Assembly: GCF_015207525.1 (NCBI RefSeq)
Contig: NZ_JADEWR010000021.1
Span: 7,124-71,123 of the forward strand
DNA from: Nodosilinea sp. LEGE 06152
GTDB taxonomy: Bacteria > Cyanobacteriota > Cyanobacteriia > Phormidesmidales > Phormidesmidaceae
DNA length: 64,000 nt
Direction: 5' to 3'
Below, piece after piece: positions 42,759-51,446 of the stretch (within the stretch, counting starts at the first letter, position 1; every line of letters begins with the position of its first letter). Below the pieces are notes generated by a model, which was given only the letters and a program-made list of their open reading frames with translations, had not been told where the DNA came from and searched no databases. The position numbers and the translations under genes were made by a program.

Positions 42759-43862
42759 ATGACCGAAACGCGTGGTTCTGTGAACGTATTGACGAAACTT
42801 GGCCCCCGCCAGTTAGGGGCAGCGACAGCCATCGAGGTGCCGATCAGCATTGCGCCCATGATGGATCGCACCGATCGCCACTACCGCTTCTTTATGCGGC
42901 AGATTACTCGGCGCACCCTGCTCTACACCGAAATGGTGACGGCCCAGGCTATTCTGCACGGCGATCGCGACCACCTGCTGGGCTTTACACCCAGCGAAGC
43001 GCCCCTGGTGCTACAGGTGGGGGGCGATGACCCACAGCTATTGGCAACTTGCGCCCGGGTCGCCGCTGACTTTGGCTACGACGCCATCAATTTAAACGTG
43101 GGCTGCCCCAGCGATCGCGTGCGCAGCGGCAACTTTGGAGCCTGCCTGATGGCGCAGCCCGAGCGAGTCGCCGAGGGCGTGGCGGCAATGCTAGCGGCCA
43201 GTTCGCTGCCGGTCAGCGTCAAGCACCGCATTGGAATAGACGACTGCGATCGCTACGAGGACATGGCGAATTTCGTTGATACGGTGGCCCAAACCGGCTG
43301 TCGTCACTTTACCGTTCACGCCCGTAAGGCTTGGCTGCAAGGGCTTAGCCCCAAAGACAACCGCACCGTTCCCCCGCTGCGCTACGGCGATGTGCACCAA
43401 CTGAAGCAAGACTTTCCGCACCTGTGGATCGAAATCAACGGGGGCTTTACCCAGCTCGACCAGGTGAGCGAACAGCTCGATCAGGTGGACGGTGTGATGG
43501 TAGGGCGAGCTGCCTACGACCAGCCCTACCTGTTCTCAGCGGTGGACCAGCGGTTTTTTGCCGCAGGCGAGCCTGCCCTTAGCCGTCAGCGGGTGGTTGA
43601 GGCGCTGCTGCCCTACATTGACCACTGGGTCAGCCAGGGGTTGAAGCTCAACAAAATTACCCGCCACCTGCTGATGCTGTTTGCTGGACAGCCCGGTAGC
43701 CGCCTGTGGAAGCAAATTTTAACCGAGGAGTCGTGTAAGCCAGGGGCCGGGGTAGAGGTAGTGCGGCAGGCCATGGCGGCGGTACAGCGGCAGAGCGCCA
43801 TTCAAACCCAGCTAGGGCAAACCCAGCTAGGGGGCCTCGGTCACCCCCTGAATCGGGGCTAG
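42759..43862 (+). CDS. dusA: tRNA-dihydrouridine synthase A
   Basis: 367 residues. FMN barrel motifs: ISIAPMMDRTDRHYRFFMRQ, LQVGGDDPQLLATCARVAAD, NLNVGCPSDRVRSGNFGACL with the catalytic cysteine in FGACL, and VHARKAWLQGLSPKDNR, which marks the DusA group. It reduces uridines in the D-loop of tRNA. The C-terminal tail has a short repeat (QLGQTQLG). Its last 36 bp overlap the convergent propeller gene. Confidence 0.95.
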   Translation: MTETRGSVNVLTKLGPRQLGAATAIEVPISIAPMMDRTDRHYRFFMRQITRRTLLYTEMVTAQAILHGDRDHLLGFTPSEAPLVLQVGGDDPQLLATCARVAADFGYDAINLNVGCPSDRVRSGNFGACLMAQPERVAEGVAAMLAASSLPVSVKHRIGIDDCDRYEDMANFVDTVAQTGCRHFTVHARKAWLQGLSPKDNRTVPPLRYGDVHQLKQDFPHLWIEINGGFTQLDQVSEQLDQVDGVMVGRAAYDQPYLFSAVDQRFFAAGEPALSRQRVVEALLPYIDHWVSQGLKLNKITRHLLMLFAGQPGSRLWKQILTEESCKPGAGVEVVRQAMAAVQRQSAIQTQLGQTQLGGLGHPLNRG

Positions 43863-45032
43863 GGGCGCAGGGATCCAGACGAACGGGTAAACGTACTCGT
43901 CGGTACTGGTCAGGGAGGTCAAGTCAGTGCCATCGGGCCGAACCTGATACAGCACCTGAGTGCCCATAGAGTCGTCGGGCGGAGTGGCGGTAAAGGCGAT
44001 CCAGTCGCCGGTGGGCGACCACTGGCTTTCTAGAACGTTTTGCAAGGGCTGGCTGGTGAGGGCCGTAAACTTTTGATCGACCAAATCGAGCCGAAATACG
44101 GTTTGCTGCCCTGCCTGGGGCCCCGAAGCCAGCACCAATTGCTGACTGTTGGGTGCCCAGCTTAGGGCATCGTAAAAGCCGGGCCGAGTCAGCACCTGGG
44201 TTTCGGCCGTATTGACATTGACCAGGGCAATCACTTCCTGGTTGCTAAAGGGCGGATTAAACGGTTGGTAAAAGGCGATGTAGCGACCATCGGGCGACCA
44301 CAGCACCCGACTGCGGTAAATCTGAAAGTCAGCAGCGGGGGTAAGAACGCGGCGATCGCCCCCATCGATACCCACGACATTCAGTCGCTGAAAGGGGTAA
44401 CTGCCTTCGTAAAAGGCCAGGCGCGTGCCATCGGGTGACCAGGCCAGAGGGCTACCGGCAGCGCCATAGGTGCCAGGGGTTTGGGTTACCCGGCGAGGTC
44501 GGCTGCCGTCTAGGGCCGCGACAAAGATATGCTGGCCTGTCACGTAGGCCACCTGACTGCCATCTGGAGCCAGAAATAGGTCAGACTCCAGGGTTTCAGG
44601 CGAAATGTCCAGGGGGGTTAGCGCTCCGGCAGGAGTATTGAGAAAAAGCCTGACCTGACCCGGCCCACCAGCCGTAAAGGCCGGACAGCGCTGCAAGATG
44701 ACCAGGTCGCCATCGCTCTGCCAGGCGAGATCGAGGGTAGGGGGGCGCTGGCAGTCGCTGGTAAATACCAGTTCTGGACCATCGGAGCCAGGCTCAAGGC
44801 GGTAAACTTCGCCATAGTTTTGGACCACCGCCAGCCGTTGCCCGTCGCTGGACCAGGCCAGGTTATTAAAGGCGCGATCGCCACCTGTCAGCAGAGGCTG
44901 GCGATCGCCGCCCCCAATTTCTAGGCGAAATAGCCCCTCTGGGGTCGCAAACGATAGATCAGCAGCATGACCCGCCGCCACAGCAAAAGTCATTAGCCCA
45001 GTGGTAAGCACCGCCACAGAGGGTTTAATCAC
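43827..45032 (-). CDS. Exported TolB-like beta-propeller protein
   Basis: 401 residues from a GTG that has AAGGA nine bases upstream; a GTG at 45050 would add six. Signal peptide IKPSVAVLTTGLMTFAVAAGHA. The rest is a series of WD40-like PD40 blades: AWSSDGQRLAVVQN, AWSPDGTRLAFYEG, LWSPDGRYIAFYQP, SWAPNSQQLVLASG, QWSPTGDWIAFTAT. There is no peptidase domain. Probably a periplasmic scaffold or binding protein. The 3' end overlaps dusA by 36 bp. Confidence 0.88.
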   Translation of the reverse strand: MIKPSVAVLTTGLMTFAVAAGHAADLSFATPEGLFRLEIGGGDRQPLLTGGDRAFNNLAWSSDGQRLAVVQNYGEVYRLEPGSDGPELVFTSDCQRPPTLDLAWQSDGDLVILQRCPAFTAGGPGQVRLFLNTPAGALTPLDISPETLESDLFLAPDGSQVAYVTGQHIFVAALDGSRPRRVTQTPGTYGAAGSPLAWSPDGTRLAFYEGSYPFQRLNVVGIDGGDRRVLTPAADFQIYRSRVLWSPDGRYIAFYQPFNPPFSNQEVIALVNVNTAETQVLTRPGFYDALSWAPNSQQLVLASGPQAGQQTVFRLDLVDQKFTALTSQPLQNVLESQWSPTGDWIAFTATPPDDSMGTQVLYQVRPDGTDLTSLTSTDEYVYPFVWIPAPLAPIQGVTEAP

Positions 45033-45245
45033 AGTTCCACGTCCTTGCACATTCCATGTGTGATCATAGCCACGACCCGGACCGCTACGCCGATCGATTT
45101 AGCCACAAGTTTGACTGACCTGGCCAACTGTCGGCGTTTAGTTTCTGGGATGCTAGAAGCACTCCGCCCTGCCAACTGCGGTACTAGTCCTGAGTTGGAC
45201 CGCTCGTCAGTAACGATTAGCCGTTCAGGCAGAGCGTTAGCACCG

Positions 45246-46133
45246 ATGCTGTATCTATTTCTTCAGCTCATGAACATGATCAGCTTGTTTTTTATCTTTT
45301 TGATTTTCTCCTTTGTTCAGCCCGCTATTCAGCGCCGCCTAGTAGAATCGCGACGCATCAGCGCCATTCGCAATCTAGAGCAGCAGCGAGGCAGCCGGGT
45401 AATTTTGCTCATTCATCGGCAGGAGTCAATTAGCCTGCTGGGCATTCCCATCTCCCGGTTCATCAATATCGAAGATTCTGAACAGATTTTGCGGGCCATT
45501 CGCCTCACGCCGTCGAACGTTCCCATTGACCTAATCCTGCATACCCCCGGTGGTCTGGTGCTGGCCACCGAGCAAATTGCCCGAGCGCTGCTGCGACACA
45601 GCGCCAAGGTGACCGTGTTTGTGCCTCACTACGCCATGAGCGGCGGCACCATGTTAGCGATGGCCGCCGACGAAATTGTGATGGATGAAAACGCCGTTTT
45701 GGGGCCGGTGGATCCACAGTTGGGAAATGTGGCGGCAGCCAGCATTCTCACGGTGCTGGAGGCCAAACCGCCCGAAAAAATTGATGACCAAACCCTGGTT
45801 ACCGCCGATTTGGCCCGCAAAGCGATCGCGCAGGTGCAGCAGTTTGTGCGCGCTCTGCTAGAAGATGCGATTCCTCAGCAGAAAGTCGATCCGGCCAACA
45901 TTGACAAAATTATCGATCGCCTCACCACGGGCCAGGTTACCCACGACTACCCGATCGCCGTGGAGGAGGCGACCGACATGGGCCTGCCAGTGACGGTGGG
46001 CCTGCCGCTGGAGATCTACAGCCTGATGGATCTCTACCCCCAACCGATGGCGGGACGACCTACGGTGCAGTATATTCCCATGCCCTACCAGAATCGGCCA
46101 TCGCTGCCGGTGGGGCAGGGGCGATCGGATTAA
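45246..46133 (+). CDS. SppA/ClpP-class membrane serine protease (SDH family)
   Basis: 295 residues from the chosen ATG; the frame is open further upstream, but that part lacks protein character. N-terminal membrane anchor LYLFLQLMNMISLFFIFLIF. The protease core has PIDLILHTPGGLVLATEQIA and the catalytic serine in FVPHYAMSGGTMLAMAADE, followed by AVLGPVDPQLG. This is the serine dehydrogenase/SppA-like family. It probably cuts membrane proteins or signal-peptide remnants at the membrane. It is divergent from the propeller gene. Confidence 0.88.
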   Translation: MLYLFLQLMNMISLFFIFLIFSFVQPAIQRRLVESRRISAIRNLEQQRGSRVILLIHRQESISLLGIPISRFINIEDSEQILRAIRLTPSNVPIDLILHTPGGLVLATEQIARALLRHSAKVTVFVPHYAMSGGTMLAMAADEIVMDENAVLGPVDPQLGNVAAASILTVLEAKPPEKIDDQTLVTADLARKAIAQVQQFVRALLEDAIPQQKVDPANIDKIIDRLTTGQVTHDYPIAVEEATDMGLPVTVGLPLEIYSLMDLYPQPMAGRPTVQYIPMPYQNRPSLPVGQGRSD

Positions 46134-46206
46134 AGGGTGGGCTTGTAGATGAGTGAGAGGGATGCTTAAAGCAACGTCGTCAGACATACGGGGTACACGT
46201 ACCACT

Positions 46207-46671
46207 ATGAAAAGGGTTTTACTTACGGGAATGTCTGGAACGGGTAAGTCGAGCGTTATTGAGGCACTTCGTAAGCGTGGACTTAGAGCGATCGATCTAG
46301 ACGAGCCAGGCTGGTCGGAGCACGACGATGAGGGCAACCAACAATGGTGCGAACCGCGTGTGCAAGAAGCATTAGAATCGGCTGGTGATGACACGCTATT
46401 TCTTAGCGGATGTGCAGAGAACCAAGTGAAGTTCTATCCCCAACTTACTGACATCATCTTGTTAAGTGCGCCAGCCGAGGTGCTTGAGGAACGCTTGAAA
46501 ACCAGAACTAACAACCCCTACGGCAGGCGACCAGAGGAACTTGCAGAAGTTCTTTACTATCTTGAAACGGTTGAGCCGTTGCTGCGACGTGGAGCTACAT
46601 GCGAGATCGAGACGACTATACCTCTCGACCAAGTTGTCGAAGAGGTTCTGGAGCATGTATGCCTAAGCTAG
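46207..46671 (+). CDS. P-loop kinase-like protein
   Basis: 154 residues from the chosen ATG (MKRVLLTGMSGTGKSS); an earlier ATG at 46153 adds 18 unconserved residues. Walker A GMSGTGKS at the N-terminus, then a DLDEPGW motif and an Arg-rich lid region (ERLKTRTNNPYGRRPEE), as in small nucleoside or shikimate kinases. The substrate is unknown. Base composition is visibly lower in G+C and codons such as TTA, ACT and CGT are more frequent than in the neighbours, which suggests arrival by transfer. Nothing around it hints at a pathway. Confidence 0.8.
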   Translation: MKRVLLTGMSGTGKSSVIEALRKRGLRAIDLDEPGWSEHDDEGNQQWCEPRVQEALESAGDDTLFLSGCAENQVKFYPQLTDIILLSAPAEVLEERLKTRTNNPYGRRPEELAEVLYYLETVEPLLRRGATCEIETTIPLDQVVEEVLEHVCLS

Positions 46672-46748
46672 CCTCTGCTTCAGTCCTGTTCCCCCATAAC
46701 CTCAATGCGCTCGACCGCTCAGAGGTTATCTGTAGGTGTTCAAGGCTA

Positions 46749-47843
46749 TCACGGTGAGTGATTGGGATCGGCCAAGTAATTGACGATCGCGCTCGCAATT
46801 TGCTCGTTGCCATGTTTGGCGATCGCCTGTGTCCGGCGGGGCGGGTGTAGCGGCTGGCGCAAAAAGTCCCATTCGCCGTGGAAAAATTCGTCTGGGGTTA
46901 AGACTTGGTGCCAGCTATGGTCCTGCATGCCGTTGACCAGCACCGGGCCTTCGGCAAAGTCGTTGCGGGTAATGGTGACAATCGGCAGGTTTAGGCGGCA
47001 GGCTTCGGAGAAGGTGCTAAACCCCGGCTTTGACACCACCCGACCACATAGGGGCATCACATCCACGGGGCGAAACCCCTGCCGAGGCACCTTAAACAGG
47101 TTGGGCAAGTCAGGCGCGTCGTGGTCGAAAGTGAGAAACTGCCAGTCTGGAAACTGAGCCAGGCGATGGTAGGGAATGCTCTGCAAGCTCAGTCCGCCAA
47201 AGGTGAGCAAAACCGTGCGCGATTGAGGGGTTTGGAGCTGCCACTGGGTTCTGAGAGCATCTGGCTCGTAGCGGGGCGTACCGCCAGTGAGACCGACATT
47301 TTCGAGCGTGGGGAAGGCGGTCATGGGCTCGTGAAAGGGCAGCCGAAACAGGCGATCGCACTGGCGAAAGCAGTCGCCAATCCAGTCGGCGATCGCGGTG
47401 AACTCGGGGCCAAAGGCTCGGTAGATGAAGTCCCAACCAAAGTTGCTCATCATCCAGCAGGGGATGTCGGCGGCATGGGCGATCGCGGTTGCCAGGGGCG
47501 GAATATCGGCCAGCACCAGATCTACTTTCCGCTGCTTGAGATAGGCCGCTTCGGCAGCAACGGTAGCCTGCTGGTGAGACTGAATAGACCGTAGCTTGGC
47601 CAGGGTAGCGGGCAAATCCATCCTCAAGCTGTCGGGCTGAATCACCCCAATATCAAAGGCGACCGGCCGATACTCGTACTCTACCGGTAAGTATTCATCG
47701 AGCAGCCACTGGGGCGCTGTCGTTGCCATCACCAGATCTACCTCAGGCCACAGGGCTTTGACCGCAGCCGCGACGGCAGCAGCCCGAGTCGCATGGCCAA
47801 AGCCGTGGTTAGTAATCGCGACATAGAGGGTAGGACGGGACAT
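46749..47843 (-). CDS. Glycosyltransferase (GT-B fold, Glyco_trans_1_3 type)
   Basis: 364 residues from the ATG (MSRPTLYVAITNHGFGHATR); a TTG 21 bp upstream is less likely. The N-terminal GFGHATRAAAVA loop and the middle LVLADIPPLATAIAHAADIP resemble MurG-like sugar transferases; the C-terminal half holds VLLTFGGLSLQSIPYH and VVSKPGFSTFSEACRLNLPIV, the nucleotide-sugar binding region. Acceptor and donor are unknown. No membrane segment. It lies downstream of ftsH, separated from it by a terminator. Confidence 0.85.
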   Translation of the reverse strand: MSRPTLYVAITNHGFGHATRAAAVAAAVKALWPEVDLVMATTAPQWLLDEYLPVEYEYRPVAFDIGVIQPDSLRMDLPATLAKLRSIQSHQQATVAAEAAYLKQRKVDLVLADIPPLATAIAHAADIPCWMMSNFGWDFIYRAFGPEFTAIADWIGDCFRQCDRLFRLPFHEPMTAFPTLENVGLTGGTPRYEPDALRTQWQLQTPQSRTVLLTFGGLSLQSIPYHRLAQFPDWQFLTFDHDAPDLPNLFKVPRQGFRPVDVMPLCGRVVSKPGFSTFSEACRLNLPIVTITRNDFAEGPVLVNGMQDHSWHQVLTPDEFFHGEWDFLRQPLHPPRRTQAIAKHGNEQIASAIVNYLADPNHSP

Positions 47844-47860
47844 AGCATTCTTGTTTAAAG

Positions 47861-47892
47861 GCAAAAAGGCCCGCCTTACTCAGGCGAGCCTT
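47861..47892 (-). terminator. Terminator after ftsH
   Basis: Eleven-base stem AAGGCTCGCCT / AGGCGGGCCTT on the minus strand (one wobble pair), 5-nt loop, then TTTTTGCC. Confidence 0.9.
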
Positions 47893-47912
47893 ACCATCGT
47901 CAGGGCAACACC

Positions 47913-49799
47913 TTACAGCTGGGGCACAAACTGCTGCTTGTCGGGTACCACCGTGTATTCCGAAACAATCTGACGGAACTCATCACCGTCGATGGTCTCG
48001 CGCTCGACCAGCAGATCGACGAGGCGATCGACCAGGGCGCGATTTTCCTCCATGATGCGCTTGGCGTTGGAGTAGCAGTGCTCGACAATGGTGCGCACCT
48101 GGCCATCAATGCGCGACGACACCTCTTCAGAATATTCTGAACGAGAGAGCCAATCGCGGCCCAGGAATACCTCGCCCTGGGAGCTTTCGAGTGACAGAGG
48201 GCCGAGGTCAGACATACCAAACCGGGTTACCATCTGCCGCGCCATGTTGCTGACCTGTTGCAGGTCGTTACCGGCTCCGGTGGTCACCTCTGCGTCGCCA
48301 AAGATCACGTCTTCAGCGGCGCGTCCGCCCAGGGCACCAGTAATGCGGGCCAGAATTTGAGCGCGAGAAATCAGCATCTGCTCTTCGCTGGGGGTGAACC
48401 AGGTCAAGCCCTGGGCCTGCCCACGGGGAATCAGCGTCACCTTTTGCACTGGGTCATGGTCTTTGACCAGAGTACCAATGATGGCGTGACCAATTTCGTG
48501 GTAGGCAATTAGTCGCTTGCTCTTGCTGTCAACTAGAGGCGTGCCCTCCATACCGGCGATCACGCGGTCTACGGCATCGTCTACCTCAGCCATGGTGATG
48601 GCCTCTTTGCGGCGGCGAGCGGTGAGAATGGCGGCCTCGTTGAGCAGGTTAGCCAGGTCAGCGCCGGTAAAGCCGGGAGTGCGACGGGCGATTGTCTCTA
48701 GGGAAATGTCTTCAGACAGCTTTTTGTTGCGGGCGTGAACGCCAAGGATTTCGACTCGGCCTTTGATATCGGGCGGGTCAACCATCACCTGGCGATCGAA
48801 GCGACCGGGACGCAGCAGGGCCGAGTCAAGCACGTCGGCCCGGTTGGTGGCCGCGATGATGATGATGCCGGTGTTGCCCTCAAAGCCATCCATCTCGGTG
48901 AGCAGCTGGTTGAGGGTTTGCTCGCGCTCGTCGTTGCCGCCGCCAATGCCCGCACCCCGCTGCCGACCGACAGCGTCAATTTCATCGATAAAGATGATGC
49001 AGGGAGCGTTTTCTTTGGCTTTTTTGAACAGGTCGCGCACGCGGGAGGCCCCCACGCCGACGAACATTTCCACAAACTCAGAACCAGAGATGCTGAAGAA
49101 GGGCACGCCTGCTTCGCCTGCGATCGCCTTAGCTAGCAGCGTTTTACCCGTTCCTGGAGGCCCAACCAGCAGCACGCCTTTGGGAATGCGCGCCCCGATC
49201 GCCGTAAAGCGCTCGGGCTTCTTCAAGAAGGTGACAACTTCTTCTAGTTCTTCTTTGGCTTCGTCAATACCGGCTACATCGTCGAACATGATGCCGGTCT
49301 TGGCTTCCATCATGAAGCGAGCCTTAGACTTACCAAAGTTCATCGCCTGACCAGGGCCACCCATGCCACCATTCGAGCGGCGGAACAAGAAGAACAGGCC
49401 CCCAATCAACAGCAGCGGAAACAGCAGGTTGCCCAGGGCACCCACTAGAGCACCGTCGTTGCGCGGCGGGTGGGAGTCGAGGCTGATGTTGGCGGTGCGC
49501 AGACGGCTGACCAGGTCCGGAGAGTTGCCCGGCAGATCGACGCGCCAGCGCATAACCCGGTTGTCGAGGTCGGGGTCTACGGCTTCTACAATGGCGGTGC
49601 GGCCACCGTCGTAAAGGTCAACCGCCGTTACCCGCCCAGCATCGAGATAGTCGAGAAAGCGACCATAGGTAAGGCGGGTATTGGCCGCATTTAGCCCCAT
49701 GTCAGCGGGGGCTGACGAAAACGCTCCTTGCCACAAGAAAAACCCTATTACCAAAAGCGGCAGGGTCCACAGTAAGGCTACTCGCCACGAAAATTTCAT
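47913..49799 (-). CDS. ftsH: FtsH ATP-dependent zinc metalloprotease (FtsH2-like)
   Basis: 628 residues. Two membrane helices (about 7-24 and 118-138) flank a lumenal domain. AAA domain: Walker A GPPGTGKT, Walker B IIFIDEIDAVGRQRG, second region of homology ATNRADVLDSALLRPGRFDR. Protease site HEIGH in IAYHEIGHAIIGTL, with the third zinc ligand in the later GAGNDLQQ region. The N-terminus MKFSWRVALLWTLPLLVIGF resembles Synechocystis FtsH2 (slr0228), which removes damaged D1 from photosystem II in an FtsH2/FtsH3 complex. Three GTTAAC elements lie just upstream. Confidence 0.96.
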   Translation of the reverse strand: MKFSWRVALLWTLPLLVIGFFLWQGAFSSAPADMGLNAANTRLTYGRFLDYLDAGRVTAVDLYDGGRTAIVEAVDPDLDNRVMRWRVDLPGNSPDLVSRLRTANISLDSHPPRNDGALVGALGNLLFPLLLIGGLFFLFRRSNGGMGGPGQAMNFGKSKARFMMEAKTGIMFDDVAGIDEAKEELEEVVTFLKKPERFTAIGARIPKGVLLVGPPGTGKTLLAKAIAGEAGVPFFSISGSEFVEMFVGVGASRVRDLFKKAKENAPCIIFIDEIDAVGRQRGAGIGGGNDEREQTLNQLLTEMDGFEGNTGIIIIAATNRADVLDSALLRPGRFDRQVMVDPPDIKGRVEILGVHARNKKLSEDISLETIARRTPGFTGADLANLLNEAAILTARRRKEAITMAEVDDAVDRVIAGMEGTPLVDSKSKRLIAYHEIGHAIIGTLVKDHDPVQKVTLIPRGQAQGLTWFTPSEEQMLISRAQILARITGALGGRAAEDVIFGDAEVTTGAGNDLQQVSNMARQMVTRFGMSDLGPLSLESSQGEVFLGRDWLSRSEYSEEVSSRIDGQVRTIVEHCYSNAKRIMEENRALVDRLVDLLVERETIDGDEFRQIVSEYTVVPDKQQFVPQL

Positions 49800-50243
49800 A
49801 CCTATGGCCTCTATTGACTAACGTGCACAGTGTTAACGGAGCTTCGTTAACAGATTTTCAGTTAACGGTTTTTGACCGAGCTTGGCCCTACGTCTATGAT
49901 GCCTGGAACAGGGTGTTACCGGGTATTAGCGTGGTAGAACCAAAAAGCGGCAGGAAATTATGAGATAAATCTTTACTTAATGTAACGTAAGCTGTGGAAC
50001 TCGGGCAAACCCAAGCTGGAATTAGCGACACCTGGGGGCAACACCCCACAGATGCATAGCGTTTGCCTAACTTCTCCTCTACTGTTTACTTTAGCGGGTT
50101 ATCGGGCTGAGAGTGCTGCCGCTCAAACCCAGCCGGGTTTTTATCGAGACGTTCCACCGGGCTGGGTTCGCGTTCTTGACCAGGACAATTTCTTCAATGG
50201 AATACGTTCGCTTAGAAACGTTTTGAGGCCCAGGAGGCCTTAG
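49800..50243. promoter_or_regulatory. Divergent spacer between ftsH and MFS gene
   Basis: 444 bp with the ftsH promoter on the left, including the GTTAAC repeats listed separately. On the right is a 63-codon plus-strand frame (50052-50243) whose stop directly abuts the MFS start codon. That frame has no clear family, so I do not call it a gene. AGGAGG lies six bases before the MFS ATG. Confidence 0.5.
49832..49866. repeat. Three GTTAAC elements upstream of ftsH
   Basis: GTTAAC occurs at 49832, 49846 and 49861, steps of 14 and 15 bp, each followed by GG, AG or GG-like bases (CGGA, AGAT, GGTT context). They lie 33-67 bp before the ftsH start codon, a place suited to a repressor or activator array. 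Confidence 0.5.
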
Positions 50244-51446
50244 ATGCAACCTCGCCACCCTGAAACTGTTTGGGTCAAAGCTACTCTGCTACTGGTCAGC
50301 ACTCTGACCGTCATGGCCGGGGCCACGATCGCTGCCTCACTACCCACTATGCGCCAGCACTTTGCGGAGGTGCCCAACGCCGACTACTGGGTGAGGCTAG
50401 TGCTGACGGTGCCGGCCCTGTTTATCGCCCTGGGTGCCCCGATCGCAGGCACAATTATCGATCGCTTTGGGCGCAAGCGCTGGCTGGCGTTGTCGGTATT
50501 CACCTACGGCTTGGCCGGCAGTTCAGGTTTCTTTCTAAATGATATTGGGTGGATTTTGGTCGGGCGACTGGTGCTGGGCCTGAGCGTAGCGGGCATTATG
50601 ACCACCGCCACTACCCTGGTTGCCGACTATTACCTGGGGGTTGCCCGAGCCCGATTTTTGGGGGTGCAGGCGGCGTTTATGGCGCTGGGCGGCGTGCTGT
50701 TTCTCACTCTAGGTGGCTACCTGGCCGACGTTAGCTGGCGGTTGCCGTTTTTGATTTACCTGACGGCCTGGCTGCTGCTGCCGCTGGTGCTGCTGGTGTT
50801 GCCCGAGCCGGTGCGGGTCAGCCGCGCCGAGGCCAAGGCCTTGGCCACTGCCCACCCCGAAACCGTTCCGTGGACCTTGCTGGGGGCAACCTTTGCGATC
50901 GCCCTGCTCACCCAAATCGTGTTCTACATGATTCCGGTGCAGCTGCCGTTCTATTTGCAGCAGCTGAGTGGTGCCAACGGGTCGCAGAGCGGGCTCGCGA
51001 TCGCCCTGGCCACCCTGGCCGCTGCCAGCAGCTCGCTCAGTTACCAAAAACTCAAGGCGCGGTTCACCTTTACCGCCATCTACGCTCTGGCCTTTGGGCT
51101 GATGGGGGTGGGCTACCTGGTGATCAGCCAAGCGACGAGCTATGGGGGTGTGCTGGTGGGGCTGGCGATCGCAGGTCTGGGCCTAGGCCTCTTTACCCCC
51201 AATATGACCGTTTGCCTCACGTCGGCTACCCCAGAAGCCCTGCGAGGCCGCATTCTGGGCGGCCTCACCACCAGCTTTTTCTTTGGCCAGTTTATATCGC
51301 CGCTGGTCAGTCAGCCCCTCAGCCAGCAGCTAGGTCTGGCCGCCACCTACGGTTTGGCCGGGGGTCTTATGCTGCTGCTGGGGGCCATTACCTTGGGGGT
51401 AATGGCCCACTGGCGAAGGCTAGCTCAGCGCCAGCGCCTCCTTTAG
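50244..51446 (+). CDS. Major facilitator superfamily transporter
   Basis: 400 residues with twelve membrane segments. The MFS loop between helices 2 and 3 is clear: GTIIDRFGRKRWLALSVFTY. The N-terminal part (PTMRQHFAEVPNADYWVRLV) and layout resemble drug-efflux members of the Bcr/CflA kind. Direction and substrate cannot be read. A perfect AGGAGG precedes the ATG. The last 27 bp overlap the convergent gltX. Confidence 0.92.
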   Translation: MQPRHPETVWVKATLLLVSTLTVMAGATIAASLPTMRQHFAEVPNADYWVRLVLTVPALFIALGAPIAGTIIDRFGRKRWLALSVFTYGLAGSSGFFLNDIGWILVGRLVLGLSVAGIMTTATTLVADYYLGVARARFLGVQAAFMALGGVLFLTLGGYLADVSWRLPFLIYLTAWLLLPLVLLVLPEPVRVSRAEAKALATAHPETVPWTLLGATFAIALLTQIVFYMIPVQLPFYLQQLSGANGSQSGLAIALATLAAASSSLSYQKLKARFTFTAIYALAFGLMGVGYLVISQATSYGGVLVGLAIAGLGLGLFTPNMTVCLTSATPEALRGRILGGLTTSFFFGQFISPLVSQPLSQQLGLAATYGLAGGLMLLLGAITLGVMAHWRRLAQRQRLL

